A stretch of 48,878 bases of DNA, taken from positions 1-48,878 of the IMG/VR virus record IMGVR_UViG_3300025011_000071; one strand, given 5' to 3'. The stretch comes from a virus. A model generated the notes under the pieces. It had not been told where the DNA came from, made no database searches, and worked only from the letters and a program-made list of their open reading frames with translations. Shown here in pieces: positions 1 to 6,240 of this stretch (position 1 is the stretch's first letter; each line of letters begins with the position of its first letter). The translations under genes were made by a program, and so were the position numbers.

Positions 1-127
1 CGAGGGATGTAAACGCCGAGATAAGAGACGGGAAAAAGAAAATCGCTGAAATTCAGGGAAGTGTTATAAAGGTAAAACCCTTTGAAAAAGGAGAAAGAGG
101 AAAAGCGAAAGTAACGGAAGAAAACGC
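1..127. repeat. Terminal direct repeat, left copy
   Basis: These 127 bases are identical to the last 127 bases of the window. The repeat lies inside an open reading frame that continues in phase across the join. The simplest reading is therefore a circular or circularly permuted molecule whose assembly ends overlap by one 127-base k-mer, not a biological terminal repeat. The unique length is then 48,751 bp. Confidence 0.95.
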
Positions 128-212
128 TCTTGCAAAACTGGCGGAAGTACATGGAATTTCGGTAGATGCAATGAAAGCGATGCTTATTAAGATAAAAGGA
201 GGGGCGAAATAA
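3..212 (+). CDS. C-terminal part of a 130-aa charged protein split by the window ends
   Basis: This continues the gene that starts at 48571. Joining the ends at the 127-base repeat gives one 130-residue protein, of which these are the last 69 residues, stopping at TAA 210-212. The segment is rich in Lys, Glu, Ala and Val, with no Cys or membrane segment. Its codons are less AT-biased than those of neighbouring small genes (ACG, GCG, CTG, TTC), a bias shared with the 5311, 11290 and 39823 genes, which suggests high expression. A strong intrinsic terminator follows at once. The function is unknown. The basic and charged character fits an abundant DNA- or RNA-binding protein, but no motif proves this. 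Confidence 0.85.
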   Translation, partial: RDVNAEIRDGKKKIAEIQGSVIKVKPFEKGERGKAKVTEENALAKLAEVHGISVDAMKAMLIKIKGGAK

Positions 213-226
213 GAAGAGAGAAAGGG

Positions 227-260
227 GGAAAGGAGAGAAAAAACTCCTTTCCTTTTTCTT
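227..260 (+). terminator. Intrinsic terminator closing the 47977-212 operon
   Basis: A perfect 9-bp stem (227-235 with 244-252), an 8-nt A-rich loop and a T-rich tail (TTTTTC) lie 15 nt after the stop codon of the 130-aa gene. It separates the short promoter-rich operon from the gene-free region that follows. Confidence 0.85.
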
Positions 261-335
261 TCTTTTTCTAACCCCTTGGATTTATTAGGGACTTTTTGCT
301 AAGTAGTTGGTTTTCTTATAGAAAAGAAAGGGTTA

Positions 336-606
336 ATGTAAGAAGTAAGAAGTAAGGGTTTTAAGAAGCTTCTAGACATAGGAAAATAGGGAAATATGGA
401 AATATGGATTTTTGAATATATGAAACCTTGAATATATGAAACTTCCCTTAATCTCCTATCATTAGGTTATTATATAATTTTTTTTTTTTAATAATAGAAG
501 GTACAGGGGGGTCTAGCTCTCATTAATGTTCTCTTATTAATGGCTCTTAATTTTCAAATGGGCCTAGAATAAGGCTTTCAAATTCCTTACTTCTTACTTC
601 TTACAT
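336..606. repeat. Perfect 22-bp inverted repeat, arms 336-357 and 585-606
   Basis: The left arm reads ATGTAAGAAGTAAGAAG then TAAGG, and the right arm is its exact reverse complement. About 227 bp lie between the arms. Each arm itself contains three tandem TAAGAAG-like units, so the arms could pair as a cruciform or long RNA stem, or bind protein dimers. Confidence 0.85.
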
Positions 607-709
607 CTCGCTGCGCTCGATGATAATGATATTAACTAGTTAGGAAATGATCCTTAATGAAAACAGCTACTTAGACAAGAGAGAAAAAAACCCTATCGGC
701 TCTTAAATG

Positions 710-718
710 TGCTAAAAT
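710..718 (+). promoter_or_regulatory. Extended -10 promoter candidate
   Basis: TGCTAAAAT is an extended -10 element (TGn plus TAAAAT) with no clear -35. It lies about 33 nt before the first small ORF of the long rightward gene array and just after the repeat-rich gene-free region. The same TGCTAnAnT form recurs at 5253-5261. Confidence 0.45.
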
Positions 719-750
719 GATGTAAAGACTAAAGAAAAGGGAGAAAAAAG

Positions 751-858
751 ATGAAAATTCTTATTTATGGAAGGAAGAAAGGAGCTATAGGGATTGCTTT
801 TTATTCTTGAATAGAAGAAAAAGATTTAGAACTTTGGGAAGTTTGGAAAAGAGTTTAA
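751..858 (+). pseudogene. Small ORF interrupted by an in-frame TGA (808-810)
   Basis: A good ribosome binding site (GGGAG) precedes ATG 751. The frame reads 19 codons, hits TGA at 808-810, and then stays open for 15 coherent codons (IEEKDLELWEVWKRV) to TAA 856. The residues before the stop, FYS, recur as FYSW in the 4816 gene, so the TGA most likely sits where Trp (TGG) belongs. TGA is a true stop elsewhere in this genome (ATGA overlaps), so this is either a point-mutated gene or a readthrough site. If translated through it would be a 35-aa protein of unknown function. Confidence 0.5.
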
Positions 859-874
859 AGAGGAGAAAAGAAAG

Positions 875-1075
875 ATGAAAAGGAAACTTTATAGACAGTT
901 TGAAGAAAGCGCAAAGATTTGTATTGAGAGTCTTATGAGGATAAAGAGGTATTATTTATTTGCAGGAATAAGGCATTCAATTCAATATTTAGAAAAAGTT
1001 TCTCCCCTTTCTTCTTCTTCTTTTCTTCTTAAGAAAGAGTTAGAGAGATTAATAAAGAAAGAGAGAAATAAATAA
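875..1075 (+). CDS. Hypothetical basic protein, 66 aa
   Basis: AGGAG lies 10 nt before the ATG. The protein is rich in Lys, Arg, Ser and Leu, helical in character, with a central patch IKRYYLF and a basic tail. There is no recognisable domain. It is the first intact gene of the rightward array and is followed 14 nt later by the 1090 gene, probably in the same transcript. Confidence 0.7.
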   Translation: MKRKLYRQFEESAKICIESLMRIKRYYLFAGIRHSIQYLEKVSPLSSSSFLLKKELERLIKKERNK

Positions 1076-1089
1076 AAAGGAGAAAAGTT

Positions 1090-1350
1090 ATGTATGAAGA
1101 GAATAAGAAGTTAAAAATAAAAGCTTCTGAGTTACAATTAGGGGATGTTATTTGTCTATTTCCAGAAATGGCTTTTTCCTCTTGTGTTGTTAAGAAGATA
1201 GAAAAAGAAAAGATAACTCTTTTTAGGCCTTATGGAGTTAGTAGCGATTTTTCTTACACTGGAGGAGTTATTTGTTATACTGGGATAGAAGAGTTTTCTA
1301 TTTTTCCTACTACAGAAGTTTTTCTTCTGGAGAGAAAACAAGTTAAATAA
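1090..1350 (+). CDS. Hypothetical protein, 86 aa, likely small beta barrel
   Basis: AAAAGGAG precedes the ATG. The pattern KASELQLGDVI, followed by alternating hydrophobic strands (VVKKIEKEKITLFRPYG) and ending in a strand before LLER, resembles the small SH3-like beta-barrel proteins that are common in phage early regions. There are no catalytic residues. Function is unknown, and the fold guess rests on sequence pattern alone. Confidence 0.7.
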   Translation: MYEENKKLKIKASELQLGDVICLFPEMAFSSCVVKKIEKEKITLFRPYGVSSDFSYTGGVICYTGIEEFSIFPTTEVFLLERKQVK

Positions 1351-1375
1351 AAAAAAAAGAAAAGGGGATAAGAAA

Positions 1376-1813
1376 ATGAGAGTTATAGCAAGTGCTTTTA
1401 AAAAAGACTTAAGCCTCTTTGAAAACCTTTCTCTTCATAAAAGAGCTATAAACGCCCTTGGAAATATGGGAATAAAACCTTTAGAAATTTCCTCTTCTTT
1501 TAACGGAGAAGAAGAACTTTCTCTCCTTTTCCCCGTTCCATTTCCTCTTTTAGGAAATGTAGAAAAAACTCAAGAGCTTTATGAAAATATAAAGAATCTC
1601 TTTTTTCTTAACTTCTCGCAAAAGAGTATTCTTTATATAAGAGAAAATAAAGAAGCTTTTCTCCTCTTTCCTTCTGGAGAAAGAGAATTCCTTGGAAAAT
1701 GGAAAGAAGTTTCAAAAGAAGTTGCACTAAGGGAAAAATCTTTTTCTTCCTTCCTCGGAAGATTCTTTATCACTGATAACTGTTCTTACCTAAAAGAAGA
1801 AATAAATATCTAA
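1376..1813 (+). CDS. Hypothetical protein, 145 aa
   Basis: ATG 1376 follows AAGGGGATAAGAAA. It is a soluble mixed alpha/beta protein with no Cys pairs or membrane segment. Conserved-looking patches are NALGNMGIKPLEI near the N terminus and LFPSGEREFLGKWKEVSKE in the second half. No family is recognised. It sits in the run of small early genes and probably shares their transcript. Confidence 0.7.
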   Translation: MRVIASAFKKDLSLFENLSLHKRAINALGNMGIKPLEISSSFNGEEELSLLFPVPFPLLGNVEKTQELYENIKNLFFLNFSQKSILYIRENKEAFLLFPSGEREFLGKWKEVSKEVALREKSFSSFLGRFFITDNCSYLKEEINI

Positions 1814-1827
1814 AAAAGGAGTTTTTT

Positions 1828-2007
1828 ATGGAAGAAAAACTTTTAGAAGGAATTAAACATTTACAAATAAATAGTGAATCTGCGGAAAGAATTATTGCAG
1901 AATATATGAGATTTAAATATATAGAACTTTGGACAGATATAGGATTAGCTATTTTCCTTGTTGCAGCAATTATTTTTATTGTTTTTCTAATGATTAAACA
2001 TTTTTAG
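1828..2007 (+). CDS. Small single-span membrane protein, 59 aa
   Basis: AAAAAAGGAG ends 7 nt before ATG 1828. Residues 1-35 are charged and soluble. Residues about 37-57 form one strong membrane helix (IGLAIFLVAAIIFIVFLMI), ending in the basic stub KHF. The helix is preceded by YIELWTD. It could be a membrane-anchored early protein or a holin-like peptide, but it lies far from the lysis genes and function is unknown. Confidence 0.7.
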   Translation: MEEKLLEGIKHLQINSESAERIIAEYMRFKYIELWTDIGLAIFLVAAIIFIVFLMIKHF

Positions 2008-2017
2008 TTATTTCCTT

Positions 2018-2057
2018 TTTATCTCTTTCTTTCTTCTTCCTGTTAGAAAGAGATAAA
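2018..2057. other. Strong 13-bp inverted repeat between genes
   Basis: TTTATCTCTTTCT at 2018-2030 pairs exactly with 2045-2057 around a 14-nt loop. No T-tract follows on the + strand, so it is unlikely to be a simple terminator. It may be an mRNA processing or stability hairpin before the 2086 gene. Confidence 0.55.
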
Positions 2058-2085
2058 AGAGAAGGAACTAAAAAAAGGAGGTTTT

Positions 2086-2280
2086 ATGAGTGAAAAAATA
2101 AAGAAAGAGATTTTTGAAGAAATGAGAGTTTTAAAAACCTTTTCTTCTCTTTCTTCTTCTCAGTTAAAAGCTCTTATAGAAAAGAGCCTTTCAAAAGAAT
2201 TTCTTCTCTTAGTAGAAAAAGAAGCTATTTCCCTTCTTTCTAAGAGAAGAAAAGAAAAACACAAAGGAGATTTGTTATGA
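2086..2280 (+). CDS. Hypothetical Lys/Glu/Ser-rich protein, 64 aa
   Basis: AAAAGGAGG ends 5 nt before the ATG. The protein is a short, charged helical protein with the motif LKTFSSLSSSQLKALIEKSL and a basic C terminus. Its TGA stop overlaps the ATG of the next gene (ATGA at 2277-2280), so the two are translationally coupled. No family recognised. Confidence 0.65.
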   Translation: MSEKIKKEIFEEMRVLKTFSSLSSSQLKALIEKSLSKEFLLLVEKEAISLLSKRRKEKHKGDLL

Positions 2281-2441
2281 AAAGAGAAAGAGAAAAGAAT
2301 AAATGCTCTCGTTTTCCTCTTAAAGAGAAGATAAATTGTCTAAAATGTGCCTTTTCTTCTCTTCCTTGTTGTTCTTTTTCTCTTCCGCTTAAAGAAGAAA
2401 AGAAAGAGAGAAAAGAACTTCCATTCTTAGATGTTACGTAA
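2277..2441 (+). CDS. Cys-rich small protein, 54 aa
   Basis: Starts in an ATGA overlap with the preceding gene. Five Cys lie in the first 32 residues: C10, then INCLKCAF, then LPCC. This suggests a small metal-binding knuckle. The ends are highly charged (KREREKNK and EEKKERKEL). It is one of a group of tiny Cys-containing proteins in this phage. Function is unknown. Confidence 0.65.
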   Translation: MKREREKNKCSRFPLKEKINCLKCAFSSLPCCSFSLPLKEEKKERKELPFLDVT

Positions 2442-2453
2442 AAGGAGATTTTT

Positions 2454-2783
2454 ATGTTTTCAATAACTGCGGATACTTTTCATTCTTCTTCTGTTTCTTT
2501 GCAAATAAATGAAATAAAAGTTCTTTTTAGAAGAAAAAAAATGCTAGCTACGATAAATACTTATACAAATGTAGGGTTTTTTGCTTTTCCGGAAGAAAAT
2601 CCAAGAGATTTATTTATTATCCACTCTTGGTTTTTAGCAAATGATATTGCTCGGGATAAAGTTATTTCCACTTCTCTTTCTGTACTGGAAAAACAACTCT
2701 CACTTTCTGTTATTTCAAAAGAAAATCTTCCGCTTCTCTTTCCGTTTGCAGAGAAGGAAATAAAAGGTGATAAAGATGAATAA
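2454..2783 (+). CDS. Hypothetical protein, 109 aa
   Basis: AAAAGGAG precedes ATG 2454. The N-terminal half is beta-rich (SITADTFHSSSVSLQINEIKV) and the C-terminal half helical, with the patch SWFLANDIARDKV. It overlaps the start of the 2776 gene by 8 nt. There are no motifs of known function. Confidence 0.65.
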   Translation: MFSITADTFHSSSVSLQINEIKVLFRRKKMLATINTYTNVGFFAFPEENPRDLFIIHSWFLANDIARDKVISTSLSVLEKQLSLSVISKENLPLLFPFAEKEIKGDKDE

Positions 2784-3396
2784 TAAAGAATGGGAAAAAG
2801 AAAAAGAATGGGAAGAAGGAGATAAAGGAGATTTAGCCTATATGGAACAAGGGGATGAAAAAAAAGAAGAAAACTCTCAAGCTTGTAACACAGACAAAGG
2901 TGGCACAAATAAAGGAAGTTGCGACACTTTGAAAGAAGAAGAAAAAGAACTTAGCGAAATAGAAATAGAAATTCTTTTAGAAGAAAATCCTTCTCTTGCA
3001 AAGGCACTTAAAGAGCTAGTAAGTAAGAAAGAAAAGAAACTTATTGATCCTAGAATAGTAGTTGGAAAGAAAGAGCCGTATGTAAATACAAGAGTTTTTA
3101 TCTGTTCTATTTGTGAAGATATTGTTGAAGAAAGTGTTCTTCTTTCTTGGGTTCCAAGACTTTCTTCTTATGTAAGAGAAAAAAAGATAAAAAAAGAAGA
3201 TATAGGAGAGTTAAAAGAAGATAAAGAGGTTTATGTAAATAACCTCCCTTGTCCTTCTTGCCCTTCGCGTTTAGAGTTTTTCCCGAAAAATATTCTTATA
3301 AAAAAGCTTCTTTTTTCTCCTATTGAGAAAGAGGTTTTTAACCGGAAGTTAAGAGAAGATTTTTTTAAAAAAGAGAAAGAAGGAGAGAAAGAATGA
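2776..3396 (+). CDS. Acidic protein with a C-terminal zinc-ribbon-like Cys pattern, 206 aa
   Basis: ATG 2776 is preferred over GTG 2767 because AAAGG lies 8 nt upstream of it. Residues 1-85 are low-complexity, Glu/Lys-rich and probably disordered. A folded part follows with two Cys pairs: CSICEDIV and, about 50 residues later, CPSCPSR, typical of a four-Cys zinc ribbon. The linker QACNTDKGGTNKGSCDT resembles one in the 3595 protein. Its TGA overlaps the next ATG. The role could be nucleic-acid or protein binding. No named family. Confidence 0.65.
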   Translation: MNNKEWEKEKEWEEGDKGDLAYMEQGDEKKEENSQACNTDKGGTNKGSCDTLKEEEKELSEIEIEILLEENPSLAKALKELVSKKEKKLIDPRIVVGKKEPYVNTRVFICSICEDIVEESVLLSWVPRLSSYVREKKIKKEDIGELKEDKEVYVNNLPCPSCPSRLEFFPKNILIKKLLFSPIEKEVFNRKLREDFFKKEKEGEKE

Positions 3397-3638
3397 TAGG
3401 GAAAATAGAAAGAGCATGTTGCATTTTTGAAATTTATTCTTCTCTCGATGCTTCTTATTCTTCTATTAACTACTCTCTTGGATATCTCCAAGGACTTCGT
3501 TATGGAACAATGCCTAGAAGTGCAGAAGAGAGTCTTATTTCTCTTTTAATAAATCTCTCTCTTAAAACTGTTCTTTTAGAAGGAGGTAATACTTATGCAG
3601 AAGAAGCAAAGATCGCAAGTAATCAGTTTACGGATTAG
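3393..3638 (+). CDS. Hypothetical helical protein, 81 aa
   Basis: Starts at the ATGA overlap with the upstream gene and overlaps the 3595 gene by 44 nt. It is helical, with ACCIFEIYSSLDASYSSINYSLGYLQGL and a later SAEESLISLLINLSLKTVLLEG. The early part of its sequence suggests a small helical bundle. Function is unknown. The strong ribosome site for the next gene (AGGAGGT) lies inside this gene, which explains the long overlap. Confidence 0.6.
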   Translation: MIGKIERACCIFEIYSSLDASYSSINYSLGYLQGLRYGTMPRSAEESLISLLINLSLKTVLLEGGNTYAEEAKIASNQFTD

Positions 3639-4224
3639 TAATATAGACCTTGCAGGATGTTTAGAATTCGAAGAACTTCTTTCTTCTTCTCCTTCTTCAA
3701 AGCTCTCTTCTTCTATTTCTCTTTTAATAACCTCTACTCTTAAGCTTCTTAAGGAGAATAAGAAAATAACAGAATTTAACAACTTCTCAGCAGAAGAGAA
3801 AATAAGAGCTTTTCTTCTCTCTACAGGAAGAACAGTGATAGGGAAGAAAGAACTTATCTCTCTTTCTTCTTCTTTCCTAGCTTTGGAAGAAAAAAGAAAT
3901 GAAGAAGGGAAAATTGCAAAGAAAGCCTTTTCCCCCGCAAATTTCTCTTCTCCCCCGCGAGCTTGCGACGTGGACAAGGGAAATAGCGACGTTCTCGCAG
4001 GAAAAGAAAATAGCGACGTTTCCACAGGAGAAGAAGAAAGAAAAGAAGAAACAGAAACACTTCCAATAGTTTGCCTAGAAAGAAGAAAAAACGAGAGAGA
4101 GATTCTGGAGAGTTATGAGAAAGAGATAGAGAAAGAGGTAGAAGAGATTATTGCAGAAGAAGAATTAACTCTTCTTCAGAAGATTTTTATGCCTATTTCC
4201 CCTTTAAAAAAAGGAGACTTCTAA
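3595..4224 (+). CDS. Putative ribbon-helix-helix-like N-terminal domain plus acidic linker, 209 aa
   Basis: AGGAGGTAATACTT precedes ATG 3595. Residues 1-55 (a basic start, then QVISLRISNIDL and two helices) resemble a ribbon-helix-helix DNA-binding domain. This is a weak pattern call. Residues about 100-150 are low complexity and include a near-repeat (GNSDVLAGKE and ENSDVSTGEE), encoded by an unusually GC-rich patch containing AATAGCGACGTT twice. The C-terminal 55 residues are a charged coiled coil. A regulator is possible. The stop overlaps the next start region (TAATG). Confidence 0.6.
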   Translation: MQKKQRSQVISLRISNIDLAGCLEFEELLSSSPSSKLSSSISLLITSTLKLLKENKKITEFNNFSAEEKIRAFLLSTGRTVIGKKELISLSSSFLALEEKRNEEGKIAKKAFSPANFSSPPRACDVDKGNSDVLAGKENSDVSTGEEERKEETETLPIVCLERRKNEREILESYEKEIEKEVEEIIAEEELTLLQKIFMPISPLKKGDF

Positions 4225-4352
4225 TGGCTCTTCCATCTTTAAAAGAAGATAAAAAACAATTAAGAAAAGTTCAAGATGTAATAATTGCTTATCTCTCTCA
4301 TCAAATAACCGCGAAAGAGTTCGATGAACTTCTTTTAGAACTTGGGCTTTAA
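4224..4352 (+). CDS. Hypothetical small protein, 42 aa
   Basis: AAAAAAGGAG lies 8 nt before the ATG, which overlaps the preceding stop (TAATG). The 42-residue protein is one helix-rich segment: a Lys-rich start, then VQDVIIAYLSHQITAKEFDELL, a length and style typical of phage accessory peptides. Function is unknown. Confidence 0.6.
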   Translation: MALPSLKEDKKQLRKVQDVIIAYLSHQITAKEFDELLLELGL

Positions 4353-4369
4353 AAAAAAAGGAGAAAAAA

Positions 4370-4819
4370 ATGCCTACGCTTAAAATAACAATCTCTCTTC
4401 AACTAGACGAACAGGACTATACTCATTCTAACTGCTCTGCTCTTGTTCTTAAAACCGAAAAGTTTCTTCAAAAAGAATTCCCGGTTCTTCTTCTCTCTAC
4501 CGATTGGAATGAATTCCCGCTTCCAGATAAAGAGATTTATTCAAAAGAAGAAAGAAGTGTTCTTTCTTATGTAGCAGATGCTATTGCTATGGCTACACCT
4601 CTTTATCCCGACTGGCATTATCAAAAAGACTTTTGTCATTGCAATGGAATACAATGGATACCGGGAGCTTCTTTCAATCAAAATTATCATTATATTCTCC
4701 ATAATGGAAGAACTCCTGGTTTTTACCCTAGAAGTTGCCCAGATTGCAAAAAGTTCTATCTCACTTTTCCAACGGAAAAAGACTTACACTACTGGTGTGA
4801 CAATGGAGGTTTAATATGA
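4370..4819 (+). CDS. Hypothetical protein with Cys/His metal-binding pattern, 149 aa
   Basis: AAAAAGGAG precedes the ATG. A soluble N-terminal half (LKITISLQLDEQDYTHS) is followed by FCHCNG, CPDCKKFYL and WCDNGG near the C terminus. This Cys set would fit a zinc ribbon binding one ion. It ends in TGA within an ATGA overlap with the 4816 gene. The sequence ATPLYPDWHYQKDFCHCNG is distinctive but not recognised. Function is unknown. Confidence 0.65.
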   Translation: MPTLKITISLQLDEQDYTHSNCSALVLKTEKFLQKEFPVLLLSTDWNEFPLPDKEIYSKEERSVLSYVADAIAMATPLYPDWHYQKDFCHCNGIQWIPGASFNQNYHYILHNGRTPGFYPRSCPDCKKFYLTFPTEKDLHYWCDNGGLI

Positions 4820-4992
4820 TAAAAGATTTGTTTTATTCTTGGGATAATAACGAAGAAGAAAAAGAAGAAAATAACATCTGTCGAGGAAAAAACTGTAAAC
4901 ATATTCTTCGAGGTAGATTCTGTCCAAATCCGGATTGTTTTTATCACAAAAACTCTCAAAGCAAGGAAGAAGAAGTTCACTTTTTTGACTAA
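4816..4992 (+). CDS. Small zinc-finger-like protein, 58 aa
   Basis: Starts in the ATGA overlap at 4816-4819. Four Cys are arranged as CRGKNCK, then FCPNPDCFYHK, which fits a compact zinc knuckle, with acidic segments on both sides (EEEKEE and KEEEV). The N terminus carries the FYSW motif that the interrupted ORF at 751 appears to share. Function is unknown. Confidence 0.65.
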   Translation: MIKDLFYSWDNNEEEKEENNICRGKNCKHILRGRFCPNPDCFYHKNSQSKEEEVHFFD

Positions 4993-5008
4993 AAAGGAGA
5001 AAAGAGAA

Positions 5009-5212
5009 ATGGGATATAACTCTCCTAATCCAGAAAACTCTGTTTGTGAAGAAATGGGGCATGGGAAACTTGTTTATATAGCAACTTCTAAAGATGGAAT
5101 GGAAAGTTCTTATCAGTGTTTAGAGTGTGGGAAAATATTAACGACTCTTGATGAAGCGTTTGATTTAAGCGAAATTAATATTGAAGAGGCCGAAGAAAGC
5201 GAAGAGAGTTAG
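5009..5212 (+). CDS. Small zinc-ribbon-like protein, 67 aa
   Basis: ATG 5009 is chosen because AAGGAG ends 9 nt upstream. Longer in-frame extensions lack such a site. Pattern: VCEEMGHGKLVYIAT, then YQCLECGKIL, so three Cys and one His could form a treble-clef or ribbon site. The C terminus is strongly acidic (INIEEAEESEES). It is the last gene before the promoter at 5253, so it may end the first part of the early operon. Confidence 0.65.
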   Translation: MGYNSPNPENSVCEEMGHGKLVYIATSKDGMESSYQCLECGKILTTLDEAFDLSEINIEEAEESEES

Positions 5213-5252
5213 AAAAAAATAATAACTCTTTTTCCCTTTCCCCCTCACTCTT

Positions 5253-5261
5253 TGCTATACT
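5253..5261 (+). promoter_or_regulatory. Extended -10 promoter before the highly expressed 5311 gene
   Basis: TGCTATACT combines the extended -10 TGn with TATACT (5256-5261). There is no good -35 at the usual distance, as expected for extended -10 promoters. It lies in the only sizeable gap between 4992 and 5311, about 50 nt before the start codon of a codon-optimised gene that is followed by a structured RNA region. Confidence 0.55.
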
Positions 5262-5310
5262 GAATTTACATCGAAGGACAACACAGAAACAAAAAAAAGG
5301 AGAAACAAAA

Positions 5311-5661
5311 ATGAAAGTCAAAGTTGTTAAAGTAATAAAAGAAGAAGGTAAAGAACCAAGGGAAGAAAAAAGAGAACTGGAAGTAACTCCTCTTCTCGAA
5401 AAAGCTCTCAACGTCGCCATTCAGCATCATGGTGAAGAACAAGTTCTGAAAGCAGTAAATGAAAAAATCGTAAGCGGCGTTCGGGCAAGAGTTTCTGCAC
5501 TTCTCTTGAAAGGAGCTTCAAAAGAAGAAATAGAAAAAGCCGTTCGGGAATTCAAACTCTCTACGAGAGAAAGAAAAGACCCAATGGCAAAACTGGTCGA
5601 ACTTTTCAACTCTCTCCCTGCGGAAGAAAAAGCAAAATACCTTGCAGAGTTGAAGAAATAA
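5311..5661 (+). CDS. Abundant charged helical protein of unknown function, 116 aa
   Basis: AAAAAAAAGGAG precedes the ATG, under its own promoter at 5253. The protein is almost entirely Lys/Glu/Ala/Leu-rich: a beta-like start (VKVVKVIKEEG), then helices (EKALNVAIQHHGEEQVLKAVNEKI and KGASKEEIEKAVREF), ending LPAEEKAKYLAELKK. No Cys. Codons such as TTC, CGG, GTC and CTC are much commoner than in adjacent genes, matching the capsid, SSB-like and 130-aa genes, so it is probably made in large amounts. The role (DNA-binding or host takeover) is inference. The structured RNA region begins directly after its stop. Confidence 0.8.
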   Translation: MKVKVVKVIKEEGKEPREEKRELEVTPLLEKALNVAIQHHGEEQVLKAVNEKIVSGVRARVSALLLKGASKEEIEKAVREFKLSTRERKDPMAKLVELFNSLPAEEKAKYLAELKK

Positions 5662-5859
5662 GTTTTTCTCTTCTTAGTGTCTGGGACAGTTGTTTAAACT
5701 ATCGGAGAGGGCACAGCGAAATTTCTCCGAGCTAAGAAAAAACTCTTAAATATGCAAATAGACTATTCTGTAGGAAGGAGAAGTTTTTTAACTTTTTACA
5801 GTCTTTTTTAATAGGAAAAGTCATACAAGTAACTGACTGCATATTTAAGTCTTAATAGA

Positions 5860-5938
5860 ACCTTTCTCTTCTTAGGGCCATTAAAGTTTCGCACTGACGA
5901 AAAAATGGAGACGACGAAGAAAGAGAAAGGTTTTATTT
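5860..5938 (+). terminator. Terminator-like 11-bp stem with U-rich tail inside the structured region
   Basis: ACCTTTCTCTT (5860-5870) pairs exactly with 5921-5931, followed by TTTATTT. The loop is large (50 nt) but itself folds (CCATT/AATGG enclosing TTTCG/CGAAA). It may stop transcription from 5253 after the 5311 gene plus about 280 nt of structured RNA, or be an internal domain of a longer RNA. Confidence 0.5.
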
Positions 5939-6240
5939 AACACTTAAATCTCCGCTCAACTTCTAAAAGAGTTTTAAAGAGGTTTTTTATCCTTTTTCCC
6001 TTGAAAAATAAAGGTGTCCTAGAAACAGCTTGAGAAGCTAATAAAGAACTCAAATGCCGGAAGAAAAGGAGCTTCTTATGAAAAAACTGAAACATAGCAA
6101 GAGAGTCAAACGGGACTTTAAAAGCTAATCTTTCTAAGTCTTTTGAGATTAAAAGATTCCTTCTAGCTAAATGAAAAACTTCCGGAATTCCACCGGAGGA
6201 AAATAAAAAACTTTTGTACAGTTTCACCACTGAAAAAGAA

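Larger units (their letters stand above)
261..750. other. Gene-free AT-rich region with inverted and tandem repeats (possible origin or control region)
   Basis: No convincing reading frame on either strand. A perfect 22-bp inverted repeat has arms at 336-357 and 585-606. An outer, shorter arm CTAAGTAG at about 300-307 is matched by CTACTTAG at about 666-673. Between the arms are two copies of a 15-bp sequence (412-426 and 428-442, period 16), a GAAATATG tandem near 391-408, and a very AT-rich stretch at about 468-505. Iteron-like repeats beside an AT-rich patch resemble a replication origin. A decayed insertion or a regulatory region are alternatives. The assignment is inference. Confidence 0.5.

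Noticed and set aside
751-858. Genome-wide TGA-to-Trp recoding
   Set aside because: TGA is used as a real stop in several ATGA overlaps (2277, 3393, 4816, 25045), long genes contain no in-frame TGA, and TGG is used for Trp.
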